Below are positions 7,391 through 15,204 of a stretch of 20,408 nucleotides of DNA, one piece after another. Numbering within the stretch: position 1 is the first letter of the stretch; the number at the start of each line of letters is the position of its first letter. The notes below the pieces were generated by a model. It was not told the origin of the DNA, ran no database searches, and saw only the letters and a list, made by a program, of their open reading frames with translations. The stretch covers positions 1 to 20,408 of the forward strand of contig CAZKUR010000070.1 in assembly GCA_964556005.1 (NCBI GenBank). The letters are read 5' to 3'. Position numbers and translations under genes: made by a program. This DNA comes from CAZKUR01 sp964556005. GTDB lineage: Bacteria > Bacteroidota > Ignavibacteria > Ignavibacteriales > Ignavibacteriaceae.

Positions 7391-7404
7391 ATTCTAATTA
7401 GAAT
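7391..7404. promoter_or_regulatory. 14-base perfect palindrome upstream of the histidine kinase
   Basis: ATTCTAATTAGAAT is its own reverse complement. It lies in the 187-base gap (7333-7519) before the signalling block, 116 bases before the kinase ATG, where an operator would be expected. The sequence consists almost only of A and T and may be chance. Nothing else is clear in this gap. Confidence 0.3.
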
Positions 7405-7519
7405 ATATTTAAACCATAAAAACACGTTAATAGCTAAATTAAATCAATTTTTAGCAGTTCAATTCAAATTATTCATAATATTTGAGATAAAATATATTCA
7501 GCTTAAATTATAATTTTTC

Positions 7520-9154
7520 ATGGTCGATCTTCTTATAAACACATTAGATTACATTGTTAAAATAAGCTTAAGCCGAACGGGATATTTATTAAAAGTAAGT
7601 GAAGAAGTTGAAGAAATATTATCTCTATCAGGAGAGGAATATGATTTTATCGATAAAATAAATAAATCGATTCAAAGAATTCACATTTCGGGCGGGATAA
7701 GGCAAAATGATGGTGATCTTTTTCCGTTTAATAACCTTTCTGAAAACCATATCTTAAAATCTTTTTTCATTCAAAAAATAGTTGAAAACAGATACGATAG
7801 TTCTGCGGTTTATCTAATTCTTCTTTCCGAAGAGCAGGATAATTATAACAGCAGTAATTTTAAAAATATTTATTCGTCACTTGAAACATTAAAGAAACAA
7901 TTGGAAGGCCCTAAGATAGGAAATAATGCTGATAGATTGACTATCGATCCCACTAATCATACCGGTAAATCCATCGTTAAACAGAAATTCCCGCAAACAG
8001 AAATCAGCAAAGATTACTTATTTGATTTGCTGGAACTTTCCGGCGATTTATTCTTTATTTTAGATAAAGAAGGCAGCATTCAAAAGGTAAATAAGGCCGG
8101 GTATGAATTATTAGAATATGAACCGGGAGAAATGATTGGAAAGCATTTTGTTGATCTCGTCGATCCTTTTGACAGAAAAAGCTTAACATCTTCTTTCGAA
8201 CAAATTTTAGACTCGGATCATGCACGGCGGTTTGAAATAAAATTAGACGGGAAGTTCGGCAGGTCATTAATTTTCGAAATCTCTGCAAGAAAACTATATT
8301 ATAACGGCAGTTTTTCAGGCTTATTGGGTATAGGCCAAAATATTTCAGGTACAAAAAAACTTATTAAAGAGATTGATGATTTAAAAAATAAATATCTCGA
8401 GACCGAACGTCTACTGAATATCGAACGTTCACGGAAGAAGAAAAATGATTTGTTTTTGGAAGAGCTCGATCAGGTAAAAAGAGAATTTATTTCGAATATT
8501 TCACATGAATTCAGAACTCCACTTGCTTCAATCATAGGTTTTTCTGAGGCAATTTCTTCAGATCCCAAAATGCCTGATGAATTAAAAGCCGAATTCAGCA
8601 AAGTTATACTGGAGGAAGGGAAAAGGTTAGCAAGGCTTATCAACCAGGTTTTTGAAATTTCCAGGTTGGAAGCCGGTAAAATCCAGTTGGATAAGCAGGC
8701 TCTCAATGTTTCGGAATTTATAAATGATTTAGTTTATTCAAATAGAAAGAGGTTCAAAACAAAAAAAATAGAGCTTCATTACGAGCTACCGCAGGAAGAG
8801 GTATTTATCGAAGCTGACAGAGAAAAATTAATCCAGGTATTCAACAATCTTTTAAGCTTTTCGCTATTTTTTACACCGGAAGGCGGGCGTGTTTCCATAA
8901 TAGGGAATAACTTTTTTAATGAATTTGAAGTAATTATTACGGATACAGGTAAAGGTCTCCCTGAGGAAGAAATACCCGACATATTCCAAAATTGTTACAG
9001 TACAAGGTCTCATCTTAATAAACCCCCTAGCCTAGAGATTGGCTTAGTTTTTGCTAAAAAGGTAATTGATTTGCATAAAGGAATAATTTCCTTTAAAAGC
9101 CAATTAAATAAAGGCAGCAGCTTTATAATAAAGCTGCCCAAAATTGTTAAATAA
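7520..9154 (+). CDS. PAS-domain histidine kinase with a degenerate ATP-binding domain
   Basis: This is a 544-residue cytoplasmic sensor kinase homologue with no membrane segment. Residues 1-160 are an unrecognised sensory region. A PAS domain spans about 172-280 (FFILDKEGSIQKVNKAGYEL at its start), and a coiled coil spans about 280-320. The dimerisation/phospho-acceptor domain follows, with H-box FISNISHEFRTPLASIIGF and acceptor His329. The ATP-binding domain runs from about 428 to 541. It keeps the first N-box asparagine (Asn443) and the G1 box DTGKG (475-479). The position of the magnesium-binding asparagine is Phe447 (NLLSFSLFF instead of NLLxNAxKF). The G2 box, normally GxGLGL, reads SLEIGL at 504-509. 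ATP binding or catalysis may therefore be lost. The response regulator starts 21 bases downstream. The frame is intact, so this is not a broken gene. Confidence 0.9.
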   Translation: MVDLLINTLDYIVKISLSRTGYLLKVSEEVEEILSLSGEEYDFIDKINKSIQRIHISGGIRQNDGDLFPFNNLSENHILKSFFIQKIVENRYDSSAVYLILLSEEQDNYNSSNFKNIYSSLETLKKQLEGPKIGNNADRLTIDPTNHTGKSIVKQKFPQTEISKDYLFDLLELSGDLFFILDKEGSIQKVNKAGYELLEYEPGEMIGKHFVDLVDPFDRKSLTSSFEQILDSDHARRFEIKLDGKFGRSLIFEISARKLYYNGSFSGLLGIGQNISGTKKLIKEIDDLKNKYLETERLLNIERSRKKKNDLFLEELDQVKREFISNISHEFRTPLASIIGFSEAISSDPKMPDELKAEFSKVILEEGKRLARLINQVFEISRLEAGKIQLDKQALNVSEFINDLVYSNRKRFKTKKIELHYELPQEEVFIEADREKLIQVFNNLLSFSLFFTPEGGRVSIIGNNFFNEFEVIITDTGKGLPEEEIPDIFQNCYSTRSHLNKPPSLEIGLVFAKKVIDLHKGIISFKSQLNKGSSFIIKLPKIVK

Positions 9155-9175
9155 AAATAAACAACAGGATTTATA

Positions 9176-10558
9176 GTGAGTAAATTAGTCTTTATTGTGG
9201 ACGATGAGCCCGCAATCGCAAAACTGTTAACTTATTGGGTGAAAGATAAATGGAATTATGACGTTAGGGTATTTTCCAACGCGGAAGATGCGTTAAGAAA
9301 TTTAAGCTGCAAACCCGACGTAGTTTTGCTCGACATTATGCTGCCGGGTTTGGACGGAATGGAGACTTTAAAAAGGCTTAAACAGTATGACGAAAACTTG
9401 CCTGTAATAATTTTATCTGCCCAGGGCAGCATTGAAGTTGCCGTCGAATCGCTTCGTTTCGGAGCTTTCGATTATTTCCCCAAACCTATCGAACAGCAAA
9501 GGCTTGAGCCAGCTATTAAAAATGCGATAAAAAGCTATGATCTTACAAGGGAGATTCAAAACTTAAGAGAAAATGTAAAACGCGAATACAGTTTTGATAA
9601 TATTATTTCCGCCGACGGAAAAATGCAGGATGTATTCAGGCTCGTTACTAAAGTTTTGAACAACGATATTACCGTTTTAATTTACGGTGAAAGCGGAACG
9701 GGAAAAGAACTGATTGCACGGGCAATTCATTATAACGGCAAAAGAAAAGACAAGCCGTTTGTTGTTGTCAATTGTGCGTCTATTCCGCGTGAATTATTGG
9801 AAAGTGAATTGTTCGGGCACGAAAAAGGTTCTTTTACCGGAGCTCACCAGAGAAAGCTCGGAAAATTTGAGCTTGCAAATGAAGGTACTATTTTCCTCGA
9901 TGAGGTTGGTGAATTGGAAATGCTGCTGCAGGCAAAGCTTTTGCGTGTAATTCAGCAGAGAGAATTCGAAAGGGTAGGAGGTACCGAGCTGATTAAATCC
10001 GATGTGAGAATTATTTCCGCAACAAACAGGGATTTAAAACAAGCAGTTGAAACCAGAGAATTTAGAGAAGATCTTTACTACCGGTTAAATTCATTCCCGA
10101 TTTCCATTCCTCCTTTAAGATATCGAAAAGGCGATATTTTAATTATTGCCGAACATTTCTTAAAAACATTAAATTTAAAATTAGGTAAAAACGTAAAAGG
10201 CTTTTCAAAACGTGCATTAAAATTAATTTTTGATTATAATTGGCCTGGAAATGTAAGGGAAATGGAAAATACCATAGAAAGATGTATGATTATTTCCGAA
10301 AATAACTTTATCGACGTCGAAGATCTTCCGACTCACATTAAAGCATCGGAAAATAATAATCACGTTGAACTCAACGGTGCATTATTCAGCGAAGATTTGA
10401 TTGTTCCATTTGAAAGAATAAAAGAAGAATCAATCAGGCATGCACTCAAAGTTACAAAAGGCAACATCGTAGAGGCTGCTAAAAAATTGCAGCTCGGCCG
10501 TGCAACAATTTACAGGCTGATGGAAAAATACAATATTGAAAATCGTTCTTTTAATTAA
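9176..10558 (+). CDS. Sigma-54-dependent response regulator, NtrC/AtoC type
   Basis: This 460-residue protein activates sigma-54 RNA polymerase when phosphorylated. The receiver (1-120) has the acidic pocket VDDE, phospho-acceptor Asp53 (LLDIMLPG), Ser81 and Lys103. The AAA+ domain (about 138-385) has Walker A GESGTGKE (171-178), the sigma-54 contact loop GSFTGA (218-223, the common Ser variant of GAFTGA), Walker B IFLDEVGEL (239-247), and arginines Arg297 and Arg303 in FREDLYYRLN. A Fis-type helix-turn-helix lies at about 425-452. The start is GTG at 9176; AGGA at 9166-9169 with 6 bases spacing supports it. It lies 21 bases after the kinase and 32 before the STAS gene, so all three form a likely operon. 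Its phosphodonor may be the adjacent kinase only if that enzyme is active. Confidence 0.95.
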   Translation: MSKLVFIVDDEPAIAKLLTYWVKDKWNYDVRVFSNAEDALRNLSCKPDVVLLDIMLPGLDGMETLKRLKQYDENLPVIILSAQGSIEVAVESLRFGAFDYFPKPIEQQRLEPAIKNAIKSYDLTREIQNLRENVKREYSFDNIISADGKMQDVFRLVTKVLNNDITVLIYGESGTGKELIARAIHYNGKRKDKPFVVVNCASIPRELLESELFGHEKGSFTGAHQRKLGKFELANEGTIFLDEVGELEMLLQAKLLRVIQQREFERVGGTELIKSDVRIISATNRDLKQAVETREFREDLYYRLNSFPISIPPLRYRKGDILIIAEHFLKTLNLKLGKNVKGFSKRALKLIFDYNWPGNVREMENTIERCMIISENNFIDVEDLPTHIKASENNNHVELNGALFSEDLIVPFERIKEESIRHALKVTKGNIVEAAKKLQLGRATIYRLMEKYNIENRSFN

Positions 10559-10590
10559 TAAGCCTATATAATTTTTATCGAGAACAATAC

Positions 10591-10929
10591 ATGGATTTCA
10601 CTAGAGAAGCAAGCGACGACGTATTAATCGAAAATGTTAATCTCAGTAGGGCAACATTGAAAGAAGCTGAGGAATTTAAAAACACGTTAACGCTTGATAT
10701 ACAAGCCGGTTGGCGAAAAGTAATTGTTGATCTCAGCATATGTGAGTTTATTGATTCAACTTTTTTAGGCGCTCTTGTTATTTCATTAAAAAAGATTACA
10801 TCCTTAGGCGGCGATCTCCGACTTGTCGGTTTTCAACCCGCAGTTCATTCAATGTTCGAATTGACTAGGATGGATAGAGTATTTGATTCGTACAAATCGA
10901 AAGACGAGGCGATTCGAAGCTACAATTAA
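10591..10929 (+). CDS. STAS-domain anti-sigma factor antagonist
   Basis: The 112 residues make one STAS domain, as in SpoIIAA/RsbV. The phospho-site loop is FIDSTFLGAL at 53-62, with Asp55, Ser56 and Thr57. Thr57 lines up with the phosphorylated serine of SpoIIAA, so the acceptor is probably Thr57 or Ser56. In partner switching the unphosphorylated form frees a sigma factor or another target by binding its anti-sigma kinase, and a PP2C phosphatase reactivates it. The phosphatase gene lies 128 bases downstream and the response regulator 32 bases upstream. No switch kinase is present in the window. There is no clear Shine-Dalgarno. Confidence 0.9.
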   Translation: MDFTREASDDVLIENVNLSRATLKEAEEFKNTLTLDIQAGWRKVIVDLSICEFIDSTFLGALVISLKKITSLGGDLRLVGFQPAVHSMFELTRMDRVFDSYKSKDEAIRSYN

Positions 10930-11057
10930 TTTGAAGTTTTTACAGGACGCAATTTAACATTTATTCAATTTAAGAATTTTTATACACTGCCGTTCTATTA
11001 CCGTTGTGTCTGAGCCGGTTTAATAAATATATGATTGAAATAGTTTAAAGCCGAAAA

Positions 11058-12623
11058 ATGGTTTCCAATGAAAAAAAATCCGTTCTAATTGTAGACGACG
11101 ACATAACCATAAGAAAACTCATTAGCTTTCATTTGAAAAATAATGATTTCATTTCTTACGAAGCCGAAGGCCCTGAGAAGGGCTTTGAAATTTTAAATGA
11201 GCATGATATAAATCTCGTCTTGTGTGATGTAACAATGGACGGCATGGATGGATTTACATTTTGCAGGAAAGTCCGGGAAAATCAAGATTACCGTTTTCTG
11301 CCTTTTGTATTTGTAACCGCAAAAGGTACTATTGAAGATAGGAACATGGCTTTGGAAGCCGGCGGGGATGATATCATAACAAAACCTTTCGATGTTAATG
11401 AACTATTAATCAAAGTTAAATCTTTGCTGCGCCGGACTGATATATACAAAATCTACGGTGTTAAAAATAGCCTTACCCAGTCTTTTAGTTCGGCAAAGAC
11501 TGAAATATTGCTCGTCGATGATGATCCTATTTTAACTAAACTTTTTCAGCGTAATTTTATCGAAGTCGGTTTTGATTGCAGAGTTGCAATGAATGTCGAT
11601 GAAGCATTTAGCAAATTAAAAGAAAAATTACCTGATGTTATTATTTCCGATATTATGATGCCGGTTAAAGATGGGATAACTTTTAGAAGAGAATTAATGG
11701 AAAGTGAAGAATACCGCAAAATTCCTTTTATCTTTTTAACTTCAAAATCCTCTGAGGCGGATATCTTGGATGGGTATGAACTTGGAATAGCCGATTATGT
11801 TGTTAAAAGCTCGGGGCCAAAAATTATTGTGGCGAAAGTTTCATCGCTTATAAAAAGCCTTACAAAAGAACGTTCCAAAATTGTTACCGAGTTAAACGCC
11901 GCAGTTAATTCTATGAGAGTAAAAGTGGTCCCTGATACAAGTCCTGAATTTAACGGCTTTGACGTCAGGCAATGGCATAAGCCTTACCAGGGAATTCCCG
12001 GAGGAGATTTTATTGACTATTACAAACTGGATGAAAATAACTTGGCTATAGTTATGGGTGATGTAATGGGTAAAAAGTGGGGCGCATGGTATTTTGCATT
12101 TGCATATGCCGGTTATGTTAGAAGCTCATTAAGAGGAGTCCTGCAAAATACGGAAGTTTACTCGCCATGTGAAATACTTCAAAAAGTTAATAAATCCGTT
12201 TACGAAGATGCTACAGTCGCAGAAGTATTTTCAACTATTTCTATTGTCATTGTGAATAATAAAAATAATATCATCAGGTATGCCGGGGCAGGCGATTTGC
12301 CTTTGATATATAAAAATAGTGCTACCGGCGAAGTAAAAAACATTAAGTCCGACGGAACGCTTCTGGGCTTTTCATTAGACGGAAATTATTCGGATAAAAG
12401 CGTTCAATTAAACAAAAACGATTTCGTACTGCTGTTAACAGATGGTATAATTGAATCTCGAAATTCGCAAAGAGAAATGTTTGGCTCCCAAAGATTGGCC
12501 GGAGTTCTTGGGCAAATGGAAAATACCGAAGATATCGTAGGTTATCTTCAAAATGAAATTAAGGAATTTACACAAGGCAATTTCGAAGACGATATCAGTA
12601 TAATTTCGGTAAGAGCAAAATAA
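11058..12623 (+). CDS. Double-receiver PP2C (SpoIIE/RsbU-type) phosphatase
   Basis: This 521-residue protein has two receiver domains in front of a serine/threonine phosphatase. Receiver 1 (about 8-125) has DDD at 13-15, Asp57, Thr87 and Lys109-Pro. Receiver 2 (about 148-268) has DDD at 154-156, Asp198, Thr228 and Lys250, the latter followed by Ser rather than Pro. The PP2C-like domain (about 295-520) keeps the metal-binding motifs GGD (315-317), GDVMGK (Asp335), TDG (461-463) and DDISI (511-515). The likely substrate is the phosphorylated STAS protein next door; this is inferred from position and family. The two receivers suggest that phosphorylation inputs gate the phosphatase. The stop lies 5 bases from the prfA stop on the other strand, with no terminator visible between them. 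The 128-base leader (10930-11057) holds nothing I recognise. Confidence 0.93.
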   Translation: MVSNEKKSVLIVDDDITIRKLISFHLKNNDFISYEAEGPEKGFEILNEHDINLVLCDVTMDGMDGFTFCRKVRENQDYRFLPFVFVTAKGTIEDRNMALEAGGDDIITKPFDVNELLIKVKSLLRRTDIYKIYGVKNSLTQSFSSAKTEILLVDDDPILTKLFQRNFIEVGFDCRVAMNVDEAFSKLKEKLPDVIISDIMMPVKDGITFRRELMESEEYRKIPFIFLTSKSSEADILDGYELGIADYVVKSSGPKIIVAKVSSLIKSLTKERSKIVTELNAAVNSMRVKVVPDTSPEFNGFDVRQWHKPYQGIPGGDFIDYYKLDENNLAIVMGDVMGKKWGAWYFAFAYAGYVRSSLRGVLQNTEVYSPCEILQKVNKSVYEDATVAEVFSTISIVIVNNKNNIIRYAGAGDLPLIYKNSATGEVKNIKSDGTLLGFSLDGNYSDKSVQLNKNDFVLLLTDGIIESRNSQREMFGSQRLAGVLGQMENTEDIVGYLQNEIKEFTQGNFEDDISIISVRAK

Positions 12624-12628
12624 TAAGT

Positions 12629-13702
12629 TTACGAACTTGCCTGCAGCTTTTCTGTCCTATCCGCAATTTTTAATTGTTCAATCAATTCGTTAAGATCTCC
12701 TTCCATAATATTCGACAAATTATACAAAGTAAGCCCTATACGATGATCGGTAACTCTATTTTGAGGATAGTTATAAGTTCTGATTTTGTCGCTTCGATCG
12801 CCGCTTCTTACCATTGATTTTCTTTGTGCGGATATTTCTTCATCATGTTCTTTTAATTTTAAATCATATAATCTTGCTCTAAGTACCTTCATCGCTTTCT
12901 GCCTGTTTTTAAGCTGTGATCTTTCATCCTGGCATTGAACGACAATTCCCGAAGGAAGGTGAGTTATTCTTACTGCTGTTTCGACTTTATTTACGTTCTG
13001 TCCGCCTGCTCCGCCTGATCTAAAAATATCTATTTTAAGATCATTCGGATTTATTTCCACTTGAACTTCCTCTGCTTCGGGTAATACAGCAACCGATGCA
13101 GCCGATGTGTGAATTCTTCCACTTGTTTCGGTAACCGGAACGCGCTGAACCCTGTGAACACCGCTTTCATATTTTAATTCGCTGTAAACGTTTTCTCCAC
13201 TGACGGAAAAAACAACCTCTTTTAATCCGCCTAAACCGGTATCGTTTAAATCAATAATTTCAATTTTCCAATTTTTAATTTCGGCATAACGGGAATACAT
13301 TCTATACAAATCTCCCGCAAAAAGTGCAGCCTCTTCACCGCCGGTCCCCGCACGAATTTCCATGATGATATCTTTGTTATCATTGGGGTCTTTCGGTAAT
13401 AGAAGGAATTTCAGCCCTTCCTCTAGTTTTTCTTCCTCCGATTGAAGCCCATCTAATTCCTCTTGTGCAAGTTCTTTCAGCTCTCTGTCGAAATTAGAAT
13501 TGATAATTTCTTTATTGCCTTCAATATTTTTTAAAATATTCCGGTACTTATCGTACACGGCTACTATTTCCTCAAGCGTTCTTCTTTCTTTGCTCAGATT
13601 TATGACTTTATCTTTGTCATTTAAAAATTCTGGGTCGGAAAGCTGCTGATTTATTGAGTCAAATTTTTCTTTTATTTTTTCAAGACGTTCAATCAAGTTC
13701 AT
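12629..13702 (-). CDS. prfA: Peptide chain release factor 1
   Basis: At 357 residues this matches the usual RF1 length of about 360. RF1 reads UAA and UAG stop codons in the ribosome and triggers peptide release. The codon-recognition tripeptide is PVT (189-191) in VQRVPVTETSGRIHTS, which identifies RF1 rather than RF2 (SPF). The catalytic GGQ is at 233-235 in RSGGAGGQNVNKVETAVR. The N-terminal coiled-coil domain and C-terminal helices are complete. No prmC methyltransferase gene follows; instead it converges with the phosphatase gene. The ATG at 13702 has no Shine-Dalgarno. It is divergent from ispH with a 183-base gap. Confidence 0.97.
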   Translation of the reverse strand: MNLIERLEKIKEKFDSINQQLSDPEFLNDKDKVINLSKERRTLEEIVAVYDKYRNILKNIEGNKEIINSNFDRELKELAQEELDGLQSEEEKLEEGLKFLLLPKDPNDNKDIIMEIRAGTGGEEAALFAGDLYRMYSRYAEIKNWKIEIIDLNDTGLGGLKEVVFSVSGENVYSELKYESGVHRVQRVPVTETSGRIHTSAASVAVLPEAEEVQVEINPNDLKIDIFRSGGAGGQNVNKVETAVRITHLPSGIVVQCQDERSQLKNRQKAMKVLRARLYDLKLKEHDEEISAQRKSMVRSGDRSDKIRTYNYPQNRVTDHRIGLTLYNLSNIMEGDLNELIEQLKIADRTEKLQASS

Positions 13703-13733
13703 TATCTTCAGAGTTTATTTATGTTAAAAATAA

Positions 13734-13766
13734 AAAAGCCATGAGTTAAATTCTAAACCGGCTTTT
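13734..13766. promoter_or_regulatory. Inverted repeat in the prfA/ispH divergent region
   Basis: AAAAGCC (13734-13740) and GGCTTTT (13760-13766) are exact reverse complements separated by 19 bases, 32 bases in front of the prfA start on its strand. A hairpin here would sit in the prfA leader; as DNA it could be a widely spaced operator. The remainder of the gap is AT-rich. A TAAATTTG at 13849-13856 resembles the Bacteroidota -7 element but lacks a matching -33. Confidence 0.2.
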
Positions 13767-13885
13767 CAGTTATAATAAGATGTAATTAAAAAATTTAAAA
13801 AACAAATATAGGATGTTTTAATAGAGTGATAAAGGGATAAAGTTTTTATAAATTTGAATTTCTTTCGGAAACAAAAAATCAATAA

Positions 13886-15112
13886 ATGCGAAAATTCGAA
13901 ATCCCGGAACATTACAAAAGTTCAATTATTTCAAAAATAAAAGAGTCCAGGGAAAATGAAGATCCAAGAAAAAGAAATTTTTCCCCGACAATGCTGGACT
14001 TCGGAGAAGTCAGGTTTTTTATTGCCAGACATTTTGGGTTTTGTTACGGTGTAGAAAATGCCATTGAAATTGCCTTTAGAACTATTGAATTATACCCCGG
14101 TAAAAAAATTTTTCTTCTCAGCGAAATGATACACAATCCCGGTGTAAATGATGATTTGAAAAGCAAGGGAGTTAAATTTTTAACGGATACTTCCGGCAAC
14201 CATCTCTTGGACTGGAATGAATTGAAGCCTAAAGATATCGTTATTATTCCTGCTTTCGGAACAACCATTGAAATACAGGAATCTCTAAAAAAAATTGGTG
14301 TCGATGTTTATAAATTTAACACAACATGTCCTTTTGTAGAAAAAGTTTGGAACCGTTCCGCACAGTTGGGAAAACAAAATTATACAATCGTTATTCACGG
14401 AAAGAGTTATCATGAAGAAACAAGAGCTACTTTTTCCCATACGGTTAAAAATTCACCTTCCGTAATTGTTAGAAATTTGGATGAAACAAAAATATTGGGC
14501 TCTGCAATTTTAGGTAAAATTACCGCCGGTGAATTTTATTCATATTTTAATGGAAAATTCTCCCAGGATTTTAAAGTTGAAAAAGATCTGCGGAAAATTG
14601 GAGTTGTTAATCAAACGACAATGCTTTCAACTGAAACTCAGGAAATTGCAGAATATTTAAAAAATGTTATGATTAGTAAATACGGACTTGAATATTTGAA
14701 TAATCATTTTGCAGACACGAGAGATACTTTATGTTATGCTACTTACGATAATCAACAGTCGACATTTGAATTGATAAAACAAAAAGCAGATTTAGCGATA
14801 ATAGTAGGCGGATATAATAGTTCGAATACAAGTCACATTGTCGAACTATGCGAAGAGAAATTGCCTGCATATTTTATTTCTTCGGCGGATAAAATTATCT
14901 CTAAAGAAATTATCAAGCATTTCGATATTCATACAAACACTGAGAAACTAACCAAGGATTTTTTACCGGATGTAAAGGTTCCGGTTGATATTCTGATAAC
15001 CAGCGGTGCTTCCTGCCCTGATGCGGATGTTGAGCGGGTTATGAGAAAAATTTTATCTTTTTATACAAATCTCAAACCGGTTGAAGAAGTATTGGCGAAT
15101 GCTTTAACATAA
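13886..15112 (+). CDS. ispH: 4-hydroxy-3-methylbut-2-enyl diphosphate reductase, long form
   Basis: IspH (LytB) carries out the last step of the MEP isoprenoid pathway, reducing HMBPP to IPP and DMAPP with a [4Fe-4S] cluster. The three cluster cysteines are visible: Cys53 in HFGFCYGVENA, Cys148 in NTTCPFVEKV and Cys283 in DTLCYATYDNQQ. A substrate-loop stretch IHGKSYHEETRAT (170-182) and a C-terminal TSGASCPDADVERV (372-385) are of the cyanobacterial/plant-like type. At 408 residues it is about 90 longer than the E. coli enzyme; the extra parts are a charged N-terminal extension of about 40 residues and inserts around 200-235. It starts at ATG 13886 without a Shine-Dalgarno. The next gene follows after 92 bases. 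Confidence 0.95.
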   Translation: MRKFEIPEHYKSSIISKIKESRENEDPRKRNFSPTMLDFGEVRFFIARHFGFCYGVENAIEIAFRTIELYPGKKIFLLSEMIHNPGVNDDLKSKGVKFLTDTSGNHLLDWNELKPKDIVIIPAFGTTIEIQESLKKIGVDVYKFNTTCPFVEKVWNRSAQLGKQNYTIVIHGKSYHEETRATFSHTVKNSPSVIVRNLDETKILGSAILGKITAGEFYSYFNGKFSQDFKVEKDLRKIGVVNQTTMLSTETQEIAEYLKNVMISKYGLEYLNNHFADTRDTLCYATYDNQQSTFELIKQKADLAIIVGGYNSSNTSHIVELCEEKLPAYFISSADKIISKEIIKHFDIHTNTEKLTKDFLPDVKVPVDILITSGASCPDADVERVMRKILSFYTNLKPVEEVLANALT

Positions 15113-15204
15113 ATTGGGCTTGATTTATCATATACTTCATAAGTTGTTATTATTAATGAGATTAGGTAATTTTATATTCTTGAATTTAATGAAATAAAAT
15201 AAAA

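Noticed and set aside
8840..9090. Frameshift as the cause of the odd kinase ATP-site residues
   Set aside because: The reading frame matches the family on both sides of each altered motif (TPEGG after the N-box, AKKVIDLHKG after the G2 box), so the changes are substitutions, not a shifted stretch.
13840..13860. Bacteroidota-type promoter (TAnnTTTG) before ispH
   Set aside because: TAAATTTG at 13849-13856 fits the -7 consensus, but no TTTG lies at the matching -33 distance, and such A/T strings are common here.
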